This document shows positions 34,964 through 46,305 of a stretch of DNA of 64,000 nt, one piece after another; position 1 is the stretch's first letter; each line of letters begins with the position of its first letter. Source of the stretch: Mesocentrotus franciscanus (lineage: Eukaryota > Echinodermata > Echinoidea > Camarodonta > Strongylocentrotidae); NCBI GenBank assembly GCA_037976565.1, contig CP137667.1, positions 3,992,299-4,056,298 of the forward strand, written 5' to 3'. Below the pieces are notes generated by a model, which saw only the letters and a list, made by a program, of their open reading frames with translations, was not told where the DNA came from and made no database searches. A program made the translations under genes and the position numbers.

Positions 34964-35961
34964 GGGACCCGTTTCTCAAAACCAACAGACATAACTTTAT
35001 CCGCCAACTACGGAGATGTCTCTGATCTTCCTAAACCGTTTCACGAAGAGCATACTAGCTAGACATCTCGTGAAATCGATACTATCGGCGAGAAGAGGAG
35101 CCAAGACATAGCATTAGTCGCAATTTCACCGGATTAAAAAAAAAGTAATTTAAAGAAAACTGCAATTAATTAAATGAATTAGGAATCCAAAATATTTAAA
35201 ATAGTACTATAGGGCATAAGTGATGCAATATACTTAAACATTTGTGTAGGTTATACCATAAAATTACTTGTAAAATATAATTGTGAGTATTTCATTTCAT
35301 GACCGGTGAATCCGTTTTGTTTTTGAGATGGGTACCCCTCGGATATTTGCATTTGATAGTTTATAAAAATACACCCTTATATAATTTTTAGTAAAAATAC
35401 GATGGATGAAAGTTTTGTCCAAATAGGCTTCAGCACAATATTAAAATGACAAAATTTCAACATTCCAAACGTTAAAACATTTCTATCTATTCAGTTTACA
35501 CATTTGAAGATAGAATTTATCTCGAAATTAATATGGGTCTGAAAACTAGAGACTTCTGACTATGGCTAGCCTGCCGTGGCAGATAACCAATCCCTTCGAG
35601 GATTTTACAATGTGGAAATAAACGCGTATAATGAGTTTAGTTAAGTTGAAAAAACCTTAGATATAAACATGGCATATTTTCATAACATTTTCAAATATAA
35701 AAAACGATAACTCTCTGTTTAAGCGAGTGTGTAGAAAGATCATAGCTGGAAGAATTCTTGTCCTTTACCCAATAAATAACATGCGATGGCGCTGCCCATC
35801 GACTTAAGAGTTATGACAGAGATATGACGGGGTCGGAAGCGTCATAACTACTTAGTCAGGATGTTGTCTTGATCTTGGCAAAGAGGGCTTTGTGAAACAC
35901 CTAGCGGACAAGTAGCTTACTAACGCTGTTAGACTTATGACGGTTTCAAGAAACGGGCCCC
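34964..35961. mobile_element. Roughly 1-kb MITE with GGGACCCGTTTCTC ends
   Basis: The left end GGGACCCGTTTCTCAAAACC is mirrored at 35942-35961 (GGTTTCAAGAAACGGGCCCC) with few mismatches. It is placed directly after the SINE tail. The end design (GGGNCCCGTnTTC) recalls the 58761-60049 element. Interior AT-rich and non-coding. Confidence 0.6.
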
Positions 35962-36115
35962 TGCACTCTGCAGTGTAGTGTAGTCTAGTGCCTAGTCATG
36001 CTAGTCAGGCTAGTGGTCTCTAAATTTACTCTAGAATATAGATTCTTTTTCTTTTCTGCGTAGTCTTGACTCTATGACTGTAAGTTAAGTCGAGACTCTG
36101 TCTCTACTCTTAGTC

Positions 36116-36881
36116 TTAACCCTAATAAGGCCGGGCTATTTGAGTTCTTGATACGGCCGGGGGCCATTATGGCCCCCCCTTAAGATCTCGGCCGTGAAAC
36201 GGCCGATCGCCGCGAAAATTTGCATGCATGTCAAGTGAAGTGTAAAGAATACTATAGCAATTTCAATTTTTTGAAAAAATTACTCATTTGCATATTTATG
36301 GTAAATTATGCAAATAAGGTCAAAAATTCATATTTTTACCCATAAATCATATATTCTTCATATTTAAGCTTTCTTTTCCACTACATATATTTGTTAGACC
36401 ATTTGGAATAACAATACGAAAAAAAAATTTGGAAAGCTAGGTTATTCCTTATGTTATCTCTTGTTTTGATAATTTCTTATGTATTTCATTGTTTTTTTAA
36501 CTTATGTATTTTATTGTTTTTGTTGTTTTATTTCATTTCTAACTATAATTTAACTATTTAGACCCCCAAAACAAACACCTAAACTTTAAACAAGACCAAA
36601 TAACCAATGTTTTATCTCTTTTTAGGAAAAATGATATTTCCATATGTTTTGTACACAAATCACGAAAATTAGCGATTTTCGGGCCGACATGTAAAGACAA
36701 AAGGTCACGTGACTTTGTAACGGTAGGTCCGATTTTCAAAAAATTGTTTTAAAAGATGTGCAAGACTCGAAAGAATAAAGTCATGAAGCGGCGGGGCGTC
36801 ATCCGTATGCGTTCCTGCACAATCAGAAAAATCGCGGAGGGGGGGGGGGGGCATTATGGCCCCAGGCCTTATTAGGGTTAA
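36116..36881 (+). mobile_element. piggyBac-type MITE, copy 2
   Basis: A 766-bp copy bounded by TTAA, with ends TTAACCCTAATAAGGCC and GGCCTTATTAGGGTTAA. Subterminal palindrome GGGGCCATTATGGCCCC. The body is close to copy 1 (233-996) and inverted copy 3. The TTAA target and CCC start fit piggyBac. Confidence 0.8.
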
Positions 36882-36978
36882 GACTGCAAACATTGTAACA
36901 GTGACTGTTCTTTTCATTAACTGAGTCTGAATGTGAACCTAGCTATTTTAAGAATAAATTTCCCCCTCTCTTTTACAG

Positions 36979-37073
36979 GAAAATATACAGAGGGCCTTAC
37001 CAAATGCTTGCCTTCTTTGAGTATGTGCCTGAAACAAGAATGTCCTGGAGAAAACAGACCACCACATGAGAAG
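36979..37073 (+). ncRNA. Spliced transcript, exon A (probable lncRNA)
   Basis: Bounded by a strong acceptor (pyrimidine tract + CAG at 36976-36978) and donor GTAAAC at 37074. It belongs with exons at 37548-37684, 38477-38598 and 39119 onward on the same strand. One frame is open here but it closes in the next exon, so coding is unlikely. The first exon and promoter are not identified; the piggyBac MITE ends only about 100 bp upstream. Confidence 0.5.
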
Positions 37074-37547
37074 GTAAACCTTTTTTTTTTACCTTTGATT
37101 TGTTAACTTTGACTTTTTAAAACTTGATCTGTTTAGTTTGTTAAGTAAAAGGAAATGTTTAAATGAGGGAGGGCATAAAATAAGGCCAAGTTGGAGGGGT
37201 ATGCAAAGGGCTGGTTTGAAAAGTATCCATTCAGGGGTGGCTACATGTATGTGTGCAACAACATGTCTACTAACAAGTTGCTGTACTGTTTATTTAAAGT
37301 GTATTTTAACTTCCTATATATATATTTTTATAATTAAAATTTGAATGTCATGAACAAGGGGTGGAGGGAAGGGTCCAATACATGAAACAGAATGACAAGC
37401 AAAAAGAAAATAATAATTGACCTTCCAATTTGGCTGAAAAAGAAAGTAAACATTGAAGGCAACTGAAAAATTAAATAATGCTTTTTTTTGTATTTTCTTA
37501 CATATTTGGTTAATATTTATTGATTTTTTGTTATAATTCTGTTCCAG

Positions 37548-37684
37548 CGTTTGAGAGGAAGGGCTTGCTGTTGAGAGATCATGGGGTGCCTTGAGGTTCC
37601 ACGTCCAGTCTTGAATTTCTGCCCCTTACCTCAAAGCGATGGTCTCTCGTGCCCGACAATACACGAGCGAAGCACAATGGACTG
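37548..37684 (+). ncRNA. Spliced transcript, exon B (probable lncRNA)
   Basis: 137 nt between acceptor GTTCCAG and donor GTAATT. Stop codons occur in all frames within the spliced context. Composition is less AT-rich than the flanking introns, which is why it stands out. Confidence 0.5.
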
Positions 37685-38476
37685 GTAATTCATAATGCAT
37701 ATTACAATGTTTTTTCAAACAAATCAGGGAAAGAAACAGAGATAAATTCATAGCATATGAGTCTGCCATGGCATTTCTAGTAACCCAACATTTGCTCCTG
37801 CAACGACTGCTCCAGGCCTTATTTCGTCAAAGGTGTAGGGTTAGGCTGAGGGTTGGAATTGGGATTGAGGTGGTTTGTAGGGTTAGGGTTAGGCCTAGGT
37901 ATGAAGTTTAATAGTGTAGGAAATTTACGTGGATCAATTGTCTCAGGAGAAGGTGTCATACCACTGGATTTTCCAGGTGCTGGTGGAGCTGTGCATGTAT
38001 CTCTTACTCATCATTGGTAGTTTGAAAATCTTCCTTTGTATTGTGATAGCAGCAACATGATGAAGAGTTGAAGGGAAAATAGTATACCACACTTCTTTCT
38101 ATCATTTACAATAGCTTTAGTAAAGTAAAAACACACTGACCTGCAGTTTGTGAAACATTTAGCACTGTATTACCAATTAAAAGAATTCAACGATTATTAC
38201 GACATGCTCTATTGGCATTTATTTACTGGTCATGTTGTAACACAAAATGAATTCTTAACTTTAATCCTGGATCCATTGCTAAACATAATGCCAACCCTAA
38301 ATGTAGTAAACATTGCCAGACCCAAAGTCGGGCTACCCTAAAGTATTGTTCAAAGTTGATATTTTATTACACCCTTACTGCGAGTTCTAGAAATTCTGCA
38401 AGAACCCTACCCTGCTGTTCACTTTATAAATACTACTGTACATTGCTTTATTTATGTTATGTCTCTATACAAACAG

Positions 38477-38598
38477 GTGCCTGTGCATGTAATGTATTTC
38501 ATGCAAAGGAAGGGTAGCATGAGAAGCTCATGATGATATGGTAGACAAGAGAAGGACCTTGCTGTCTAAAGCTCGGAGGCCAGATGACAGTGTCTGAA
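38477..38598 (+). ncRNA. Spliced transcript, exon C (probable lncRNA)
   Basis: 122 nt between acceptor AAACAG and the consensus donor GTAAGT at 38599. No sustained reading frame. Confidence 0.5.
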
Positions 38599-39118
38599 GT
38601 AAGTTGCCCCATAGAAGAGCGAGAACTTTTAGTTGCAATTGTCAACCAACAAATCCTTACCACCTGCAACCCATCCCACTTTCACAATATATTATCTTAA
38701 CAACAGTAACCCGAGTTAAACGTTTGCATTGGTGATTTTTTTTTAATGGGCGGGGAGTAGAGCGGTCAGCCTTGCAGTACAAGGTTTAATTATGTCATAT
38801 GGCTGTATCTTGGATGTCCTGGAGGTAGTTGCCCAAGAAGTGTGATAAAGAACAATATGTTTGCGTACTAAAAGTTAAAAACAAAAAAATTATTGGACAC
38901 TTTTGGTTGTTACAACTCAAAACTTGCAACTTGGATCACAATGAGGTTTTTACACCGTAAATTTGACCGATGTCAAGTTTATTTTGAATTAAATTCTATG
39001 ATTTTTCTATGAATGTCATTTTTAAAACAGTGGTCTGAATGTTTAATTATATCTTTTACACAAACGTAGTATATTAGTCATAAAAGGCATTATTGGTAAT
39101 ACAGTAATTTAATTTCAG

Positions 39119-39790
39119 ACCATGAAGACCATGTATTATTATAATTATCTGGGATCTGTCGTTGGGCTGATAAGCATGACAAATAAGGAATGTACTCCTG
39201 TCTCCTGTACTCCTGTACTCCTGCAAGTGGATTTTTCTGTACTAGTAGCTGAAGAGCAGCAGTCACCAGAAGGAGAGTGCAACTCCAAAACAGTGTGGAT
39301 ACCTCTACCCAGTTCATCTCAAATAACATGGCTCTTCAAGAATCAAGATGTGACAGTGGATGACAGGATGTAGAGGGGTTTGTGACCCTCCTGACTGTGG
39401 ACTACTTGCAATATACATATTCAATCAATGGATTGTAGCACTACTGCACAAAACTCAACCAGTCATGATGGAACAAATCACAACAAACACTCGGGAGAAG
39501 TATGATTTATGTGACTGGTATTAGGGTAGGTTTGAGCTTGTTAAGTTTATAAAAGAACCTCAAGCTGCCATTCCCCCTCCCCAAAAAAAAAAAAAAAAAA
39601 AATTAAATAAATAAATAAATACAAAATAATAATAATGAACATAACATAATTCGTGAACATAATATATACATTTAACATTATTGTTTCAATTGATGTCTCT
39701 GTGTTAAAAACAAGAAAGGACCATCTTCAAGTAATATACACAAATTTATAAACATAAGATTACAATAAAGAGCAATCAGAAAACTCAAAT
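39119..39790 (+). ncRNA. Spliced transcript, last exon (probable lncRNA)
   Basis: Starts after acceptor AATTTCAG. An 83-codon frame (39122-39373) begins with ATG three bases into the exon but shows no recognisable motif. A poly-A run and AATAAA-like sequence near 39590-39615 and AATAAA at about 39764 could end the transcript. It could encode a small lineage-specific protein, so the non-coding label is tentative. Confidence 0.45.
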
Positions 39791-40208
39791 CCAGGAATGG
39801 ACTTGAGTTTCATGAACATTCATTAAGGTTGGAGAAACAATAAGGACCGATAAAAATCAACGTTTTCCCCTCACAAGAGCATTCTTCTTCTTTCTTTCTC
39901 TTTTTGAGCTTTCGTATTATCCCGAGCAGAACTTGTAGCTGCTAGATTAAAGCCATATATGTAGTGGTATTGAAATTTACGATTGAAATTTATCTTACCT
40001 ATAGGATTGTAGTATTTCCGGCCCGTCTGCGTTCTTCGGAGTTACGAGAGATGTCGAGTGAAGAGCACAGATGTGAGAGTCATGTAAGTTATGAAGCCGA
40101 AGAGTGATGGCGGGTCCGGTGAGCTCAACTCTGGGTACGGTGGGCTCAACTCTGGGTCCGGTGAGCTCAACTCTGGAGGTTAAGTTCGCAAACTTAATAA
40201 AGTTTCTT

Positions 40209-40593
40209 TTAAAGGGATCGTTTAACAGTGTTAAATCTGAGATACACGGCCCTACATGTTATTAGTGTCTGTGATATGGTGTAATAATGAAGCCCTAAAA
40301 AAATTTCGCTTCAAAATGATCAAGAAGTGCCTCAAAAAAGTAAAAATCTTTGATTGACCGGTTTTACCATACTCGTTTTTCCTAATAGACTATAGTGTTA
40401 TGAAAACCGTCAGGCGAACGGTTTTCAAAATTTGTAATTCCAATCATAAATATCTTGATAATCAGACAGGCGATCAGCTTGTAAAAGTCATGGGGTTCCT
40501 GACTGACCTAAAGGTTTATGATTATCATTGCATCATGAGCTAAATCCAGAATTTTGTTTCAGAATCTGAGACAAAGTTACCGGATCCCTTTAA
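40209..40593 (+). mobile_element. TTAA-flanked MITE, copy a
   Basis: TTAA, then AGGGATCG at the left and GGATCCCT, TTAA at the right; 377 bp inside the TTAA sites. It is almost identical to 50496-50880. The terminal repeat is short. TTAA duplication suggests piggyBac- or Kolobok-type mobilisation. Non-coding. Confidence 0.8.
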
Positions 40594-40636
40594 TATGGAT
40601 GTGTATGGTTCCAGGGATTAGTTTGACGCAATGCAT

Positions 40637-41395
40637 CTTAGTAATCATAATAAGGCCCCCTCCGCGATTGTTCTGATTGTTCGGGAACGCATAGGGATGA
40701 CGCCCCGCCGCTTCTTGACTTTATTCTTTCGAGTCTTGCGCATCTTTTAAAACAATTTTTTTGAAAATCGGACCTACCGTTACAAAGTCACGTGTTTTGA
40801 CTTTTGTCTTTACATGTTGACCCGAAAATTGCTCATTTTCGTGATTTGTGTACAAAACATATGGAAATATCATTTTTCCTAAAAAGAGATAAAACATTGG
40901 TTATTTGGTTTTGTTTAAAGTTTAGGTGTTTGTTTGGGGGGTCTAAATAGTTGAATTATAGTTAGAAATGAAATAAAAACAAAAAAAAAAAAAATATATA
41001 AGTAAAACAAAACAATGAAATACATAACAAATTATCAAAACAAGAGATTACATAAGGAATAACCTGGCTCTTTCAATTTTTGTTGGTATTATTATTCCAA
41101 ATGGTCTTACAAATATATGTAGTGGAAAAGAAAGCTTAAATATGAAGAATATATGATTTATGGGTAAAAATGTGAATTTTTTGGACCTTATTTGCATAAT
41201 TTACCATAAATATGCGAATGAGTAATATTTAAAAAAATTGAAATTACTATAGTATTTTATACACTTCACTTGACATGCATGCAAATTTTCGCGGTGATCG
41301 GCTGTTTCAAGACCGAGATCTTAGGGGGGGGGGGCATAATGTCCCCGCCCCCGGCCGTATTAAGAACTCAAATAGCCCGGCCTTATTAGGGTTAA
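40637..41395 (-). mobile_element. piggyBac-type MITE, copy 3 (inverted)
   Basis: Reverse-oriented copy of the 36116-36881 element. The right end reads GGCCTTATTAGGGTTAA (TTAA at 41392-41395). The left end keeps AATAAGGCC but its outer bases are eroded. It retains the ATCGGCTG/GATCTTAGG segment. Confidence 0.75.
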
Positions 41396-41406
41396 GGGGC
41401 AACACG

Positions 41407-41712
41407 TGTCAGAAGGTATAAAATGGGAAGCAGCTTCTGAATTAGCCCGAGTTTTTACTTTTCGGAGCGACTTCCTCATTTTGTTTCATACTCCATTTCA
41501 TTTGCCGCCATGAGGTGCTAAAGTTTTAGCAGAGTTCGGGGCGCCAAGCCCATAGATGTGATTTTTCGTGATTATATGATTATATTAAATTGTAATAAAC
41601 TTACTATTCACTTCAACACTTGACTCTTGTCGAGAATTTTATTTCTTCGTGTGGACTTTGTTCTTCTCTGGAACGCGACTAGGGCCATCCAGTAGCCGGG
41701 GCCGTTTCATAT
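41407..41712 (+). mobile_element. Possible solo LTR
   Basis: About 300 bp with a TATA-like TATAAAATGGG near 41418 and AATAAA at about 41593, followed by a T-rich stretch, between TG and CA ends. This promoter plus poly(A) order is typical of an LTR. No internal retrotransposon genes lie nearby and no target duplication was found. Confidence 0.3.
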
Positions 41713-42248
41713 ATATATATATATATATATAAAGAATGTTCAAAAAGCGACTGCATTATAAGCTCAGCATGCTCAGTGGCATTGATTCCTTTTATGAGGA
41801 ATATCAATTTTCGTTCCTCTCAACCATGAGTTGTACAGATTCTTTGATTCGGGGATGGGTTGGTGAAGAGGGATAAGTGCCCCATATGTTGTATTGTAAC
41901 GGGTTTTGTTTTCTACATAAGAAGACGAGGATAATATAGTAATATAGCGGGGAATTATCTACTACAACATGTTTTATAATTGCTAGGTTCTATGTAACAT
42001 TTCTCCATCACCTATATCATTTACTTTTGTTCTAGTTTTTTTCATTTAAAAAAATACATTTCCCACCACATTCCGGATATGTGAATGTTTTTGGTAAGAA
42101 CAACATTTTTCTTAGGGAAAAAAAAAATCAAGATTTTTTTTTTCCTGCCTGAGGTTGGGCGGGTTGGATTCCCGAAAAACAGTGATGTCGGGGTAACATT
42201 TAATTCCCCCTCCCACCACACGTCTAACCATCCTTGGATCGCCCTACA

Positions 42249-42460
42249 TAGCGTTGGAACCAGCGGGACTTGAAACTGCATCTACTGCTTGCCGGGCAGC
42301 GACTCTACCACCAGGCCATCACTGGTCCATGGCACAGTCATTTTCTGACTTGTTTTTCAATACATATCGATCAATCGATCTTATTTAATGGGTGTAAGCC
42401 ACAAATATGTTTAAATAATTGAAATTTCTCCCAGGAAGCATGACATTTATAAAAAATAAA
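42249..42460 (-). mobile_element. tRNA-derived SINE-like head (minus) with adjoining repeat
   Basis: On the minus strand 42249-42325 has tRNA-like box A (TGGTAGAGTCGC) and box B (TTTCAAGTCCC) and a potential anticodon arm CTGC-CCGGCAA-GCAG. The next 120 bp (about 42342-42460) recur directly at 42630-42745. Confidence 0.6.
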
Positions 42461-42549
42461 TATCCTATGGCGGACTAATGAATGTTTATAAGTCAGAATG
42501 AATCAAGAGAGCTTGGGTATTTGTTTCTAATTCATCGTGACTGTGCCAT

Positions 42550-42745
42550 GGACCAGTGGCGGCCTGATGGTAGAGTCGCTGCCCGGCAAGCAGTAGATGC
42601 AGGTTCAAGTCCCGCTGGTTCCAAGATTTTTTCTGACTTGTTTTTCAATACAGATCGATCAATCGATCTTATTTACTGGGTGTAAGCCACAAATATGTTT
42701 AAATAATTGAAATTTCTCCCAGGAAGCATTACATTTATAAAAATA
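42550..42745 (+). mobile_element. tRNA-derived SINE-like head (plus) with adjoining repeat
   Basis: Same tRNA-like head in plus orientation (box A GATGGTAGAGTCGC, box B GGTTCAAGTCC). It is followed by the repeat TTTTTCAATACAGATCGATC and CTCCCAGGAAGCA also seen at 42342-42460. Position 33 of the loop is C rather than T and the acceptor stem does not pair, so it is not a working tRNA gene. Confidence 0.6.
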
Positions 42746-43019
42746 TATATATATATATATTCAGTAATTCGGCATTAAGTTCAAATTGTCAAGCCTCAAA
42801 AGGATATTAAAGATGGTCCCTTTTGTTATTCTTATTTTGTATGAATCTATATACTGCACATTGTATTTTAATTTTTTACAGGTAAATCAATGTTTGAATT
42901 TTTTTTCATATTGGATAAAAGAATCAATGAACTGCTTCACTTCGTCTTTTACACATACACACACACACAAATACATACATTTTGTTTTATTCCAACTTCA
43001 TGTTCAACAGTGTAATTAG

Positions 43020-44987
43020 AAACAAGCACGTAAAAAATAGGCTGAAAGAATGCAATTAGGAGATAAGAGAAAGTGAAACCGATTATAGAGAAAGAGTATC
43101 CTTGAAAAGATAAAGAGAGAAAGAAGTGGGGGGTAAGGGAATGAAAAAAGAAGAAGATTGGGTTGCAATAGGGGAGGGAAATGAGATGGAATGTGGGTTG
43201 GAGAGGGGTAAGAGCAGAGGAAAGGCGTTGAGTAGGGAGAAAGCATTGGGAAAGGCGATCTATAAAGAGGGGAAGGGGTAGAGAGAGCGAGAAGGGATAA
43301 GGAAGTTGATCTAGCCAAAGAAAGGAGGAGAACATGGAAGAAAAAGTCTGATGGACCAGATAGGGAGGAGAGGAAGAGATAGAGAGAGAGAAAAGGGGGA
43401 AATGGGAAAGGATCGACGGGAGAAAGTGTAGGCCTATGGAAGGGAGGATGAAGGAGAGAGAAACGGGATTACAGTGGGGATAGAGTGGGAAGAGACAGTG
43501 GCCGGAAAACAGAGAGAAGGGAAAAGTAGAGGGGCGAAGGTGGGAGTAGAGGAAACGGGGAAGATGGAGAGGAAAGGGAGAGAAAAAGGGAAGGTGAGAA
43601 TGGATATTGAGAGACAAGTGCAAGTAAGAGGAAAGGGAAGAAAGGGAGAGAAGGATGGGATGGGGGTAGCGAAACATGGGGGAACAGAGTGGATAGGAAT
43701 GAAGAAAAGGACGAGAAAATGGGGAAGAAGGTGGAGGACCGGCCAGGAAAGGACATGAGATCGAGCTGGAAAAACTGCCAATTCAGTCGTTCAAGCTGTC
43801 CTCGTAGCTGACTTAAGGCTATATACTATAAAGGATGTTGGGGGTGATTTACGGGGAAGAACAACAGAGGGGAGTTGGTAAAAATGAAGAGACTACGTGA
43901 AAGGAAGTGGGAAGAAGAACAAGGGGCGAAAGAAGAAAATGGGACACAGAGGGGGAAGATGAAAGGTGAAGAGATGGCGGGGAAAGATGGGAAAAGGTAA
44001 AAGATGGAATGAATTCACATAAGTAAGAGGATAAGCAGGGTGTGAAGCGAAAGAATAGGGGAAAAGGAAGGACGATGTACTGCAAGATTGATCAGATATA
44101 GCAGACAAGAACGAGAGAGAGAAAGGGGGAGGAAGCAATTCGAGAGGACTTGGATCGAGAGGGAGAAGGAACGAGATGAGCAAGACGGCGAGTGAGGCGA
44201 TGGAATGAGTTTAGAGAGGGTGGGGAAGGAGGATCGAGAGAATAGAAGGGGACGAGGCGAGAAGGAGACTAAGTGTGGAAAACAGAGTGGGAGGGGTAAA
44301 GGAGGGCGGAAGGACGAGGAAGAAGAGATAGAGGTATATATAGTGGAATAGGAAAGAAGGGAGGATATGGATCGAGTGAGGGAAAAGAGGATGAAATGGG
44401 GAAACAAAATGCAGGAAGGGCTTGAAATGAATGAGACAATAATAATGATATAGGATGTTGGGCTGAAAGAGGAGGAAGAGATATAAAATGAGGAGACTCC
44501 GTAAACGTAGGGGAGAAAGAGGAATTAAGGGGGAGAGGGAGGTTAAAGGGGGAACAAAAAATAGAGGTGGAGCTGAGAGAGCGAGGTAAGAGAGGGAAGC
44601 AGGGAGAAGGGGGTTCGAGAGCGATCGAGTTCAGCGGACATAGAGGAGAGGGGCAAGGGGAACGAGAAGGAAAGGGGACATGGAAGCTAGGGACCAAAAT
44701 TAATGAGAGGCGGATAAATGGGAGTGGAGATGGGGGAGGGAGAGAATGGGAAAAGGCGAAAGGGGGAATTCTTTGGATTAGAGGGGTAAGGGAAGGGCGT
44801 GGAGCGTAGGAAATGAGGGGAAAGAAGAAGAGCTAATGCAGGGTAGTGAAGGAAGAGAGAGAGAGAGAGAGGCAGAGAGTGCGCGCGGTGTGGAGGGAAA
44901 TTAAGAAAGAGTGCGGGGGCGGAATATGCAGGCCGACCGAAGAATGAGTTGATGAAGGTTTGGGAAAGGGATTTCAGGAACGAGGGG
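43020..44987. repeat. Long polypurine tract, left part
   Basis: About 2 kb in which the plus strand is almost entirely G and A. Segments are repeated in the right part (44440-44700 resembles 46800-46960; 44780-45000 resembles 47070-47270). All long reading frames here are compositional artefacts. Confidence 0.85.
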
Positions 44988-44995
44988 GAAAGGAT

Positions 44996-46297
44996 ATGGC
45001 GCGCCGTTTGACCAATAATTCAGATAAACACTGTTTATCGAGAGAAACTATGTTTATCGACTGATAAACACATACAGTTTCTCTCGATAAACAATGTTTA
45101 TCTCCGAAAAACAGTGTTTATCGCTGATAAACAGTGTTTATCAGTCGATAAACAGAGTTTATCTCGATAAACACTGTTTATCGCCGAAAAACATTGTTTA
45201 TCGCCGATAAACAGCGTTTTTCGCTCGATAAACAATGTTTATCTGATTTATTGGGCAAATGGCGCGTACTCGTACTCCAGATCAGAGCCGTATGCAGGGC
45301 CACACGTTAGTCAGGAGGCTTGGTGAAATTACCGTTACTTGCCTGATAAAAGCACAATTTTTGGTACAGGGCTTCCTTAGGAACTACTGAACGATATTAT
45401 GGTAGGCCTAGGAGTCCCCGGCAATAATATTATATAGAGGTGTGGGGCGGGGGTGTCGCCTCATAGCCCACAAATAATGTATAAGGTAATATAACATTGA
45501 GTTTTTGTTGTACAAACGCCATTTTTGGTACAGGGCTTTATTAGGACCTGCTGAATGATGGTAGGAGAGGAGCATAACTAACTATGGCGTTTGTACAACA
45601 AAAACTCAATGGTTTATTACCTTTTAAATTATTTGTGGACTACGCCCCACACCCTTATATGATATTCTTGCCGGGGGCTCCAACCCTATTATCGTTCAGT
45701 AGGTCCTAAGGAAGCCCTGTACCAAAAATGGAATTTGTACAACAACAAATCAATGTTATGAAATTATTTGGGGGCTCCAAAATGACGCCCCCGCCCCACA
45801 CCCTTAAATTGAAGTTTTTGCCGGGGGCTCTTAGCCTAATATCGTTTAGTAGGTCTTAAGGAAGCCCTGTACCAAAATAGTGCTTTTATCAGGCAATTAA
45901 GTAACGGTAATTTCACCAAGCCACCTGACTAACGTGCGGAGTAGTGCATACGGCTCTGATCTGGAGCACGAGTGCGCGCCATTTGCCCAATAAATCAGAT
46001 AAACATTGTTTATCGTCGATAAACACTGTTTATCGAGAGAAACTATGTTTATCGACTGATAAACACAGTTTTTCTTGATAAACACTGTTTATCGGCGATA
46101 AACACTGTTTTTCGGCGATAAACAGTGTTTATCGAGATACACTATGTTTATCGCCTGATAACCACAGTTTCTTTCGATAAACACTGTTTTCGGCGATAAA
46201 CAATGTTTATCGAGAGAAACTGTGTTTATCAGTCGAAAAACATAGTTTCTCTCGAAAAACAGTGTTTATCTGATTTATTGGTCAAACGGCGCGCCAT
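44996..46297. mobile_element. 1,302-bp giant hairpin element with palindrome-array ends
   Basis: Ends ATGGCGCGCC and GGCGCGCCAT. Flanked by an 8-bp duplication (GAAAGGAT at 44988-44995, AAAAGGAT at 46298-46305). Each outer domain (about 45022-45245 and 45993-46272) is a tandem array, period near 21 bp, of small palindromes such as GATAAACACTGTTTATC, roughly 11 on the left and 13 on the right. The inner domains (about 45290-45600 and 45600-45950) are unique sequence but complementary to each other, so the whole element can fold on itself. No coding capacity. The design resembles the TU fold-back elements described in sea urchins (tandem outer domain, unique inner domain); that comparison is from memory. 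Confidence 0.9.
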
Positions 46298-46305
46298 AAA
46301 AGGAT

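Noticed and set aside
42949..44697. Long minus-strand open frames (up to 242 codons) in the purine tract
   Set aside because: Ser/Pro/Leu/Phe-rich translations follow directly from a near pure CT strand, and several frames are open at once.
45022..46272. Regularly spaced short palindromes resembling a CRISPR array
   Set aside because: The host is eukaryotic, the spacing is filled by 4-bp linkers and not unique spacers, units vary, and the arrays form the mirrored ends of one transposed element.
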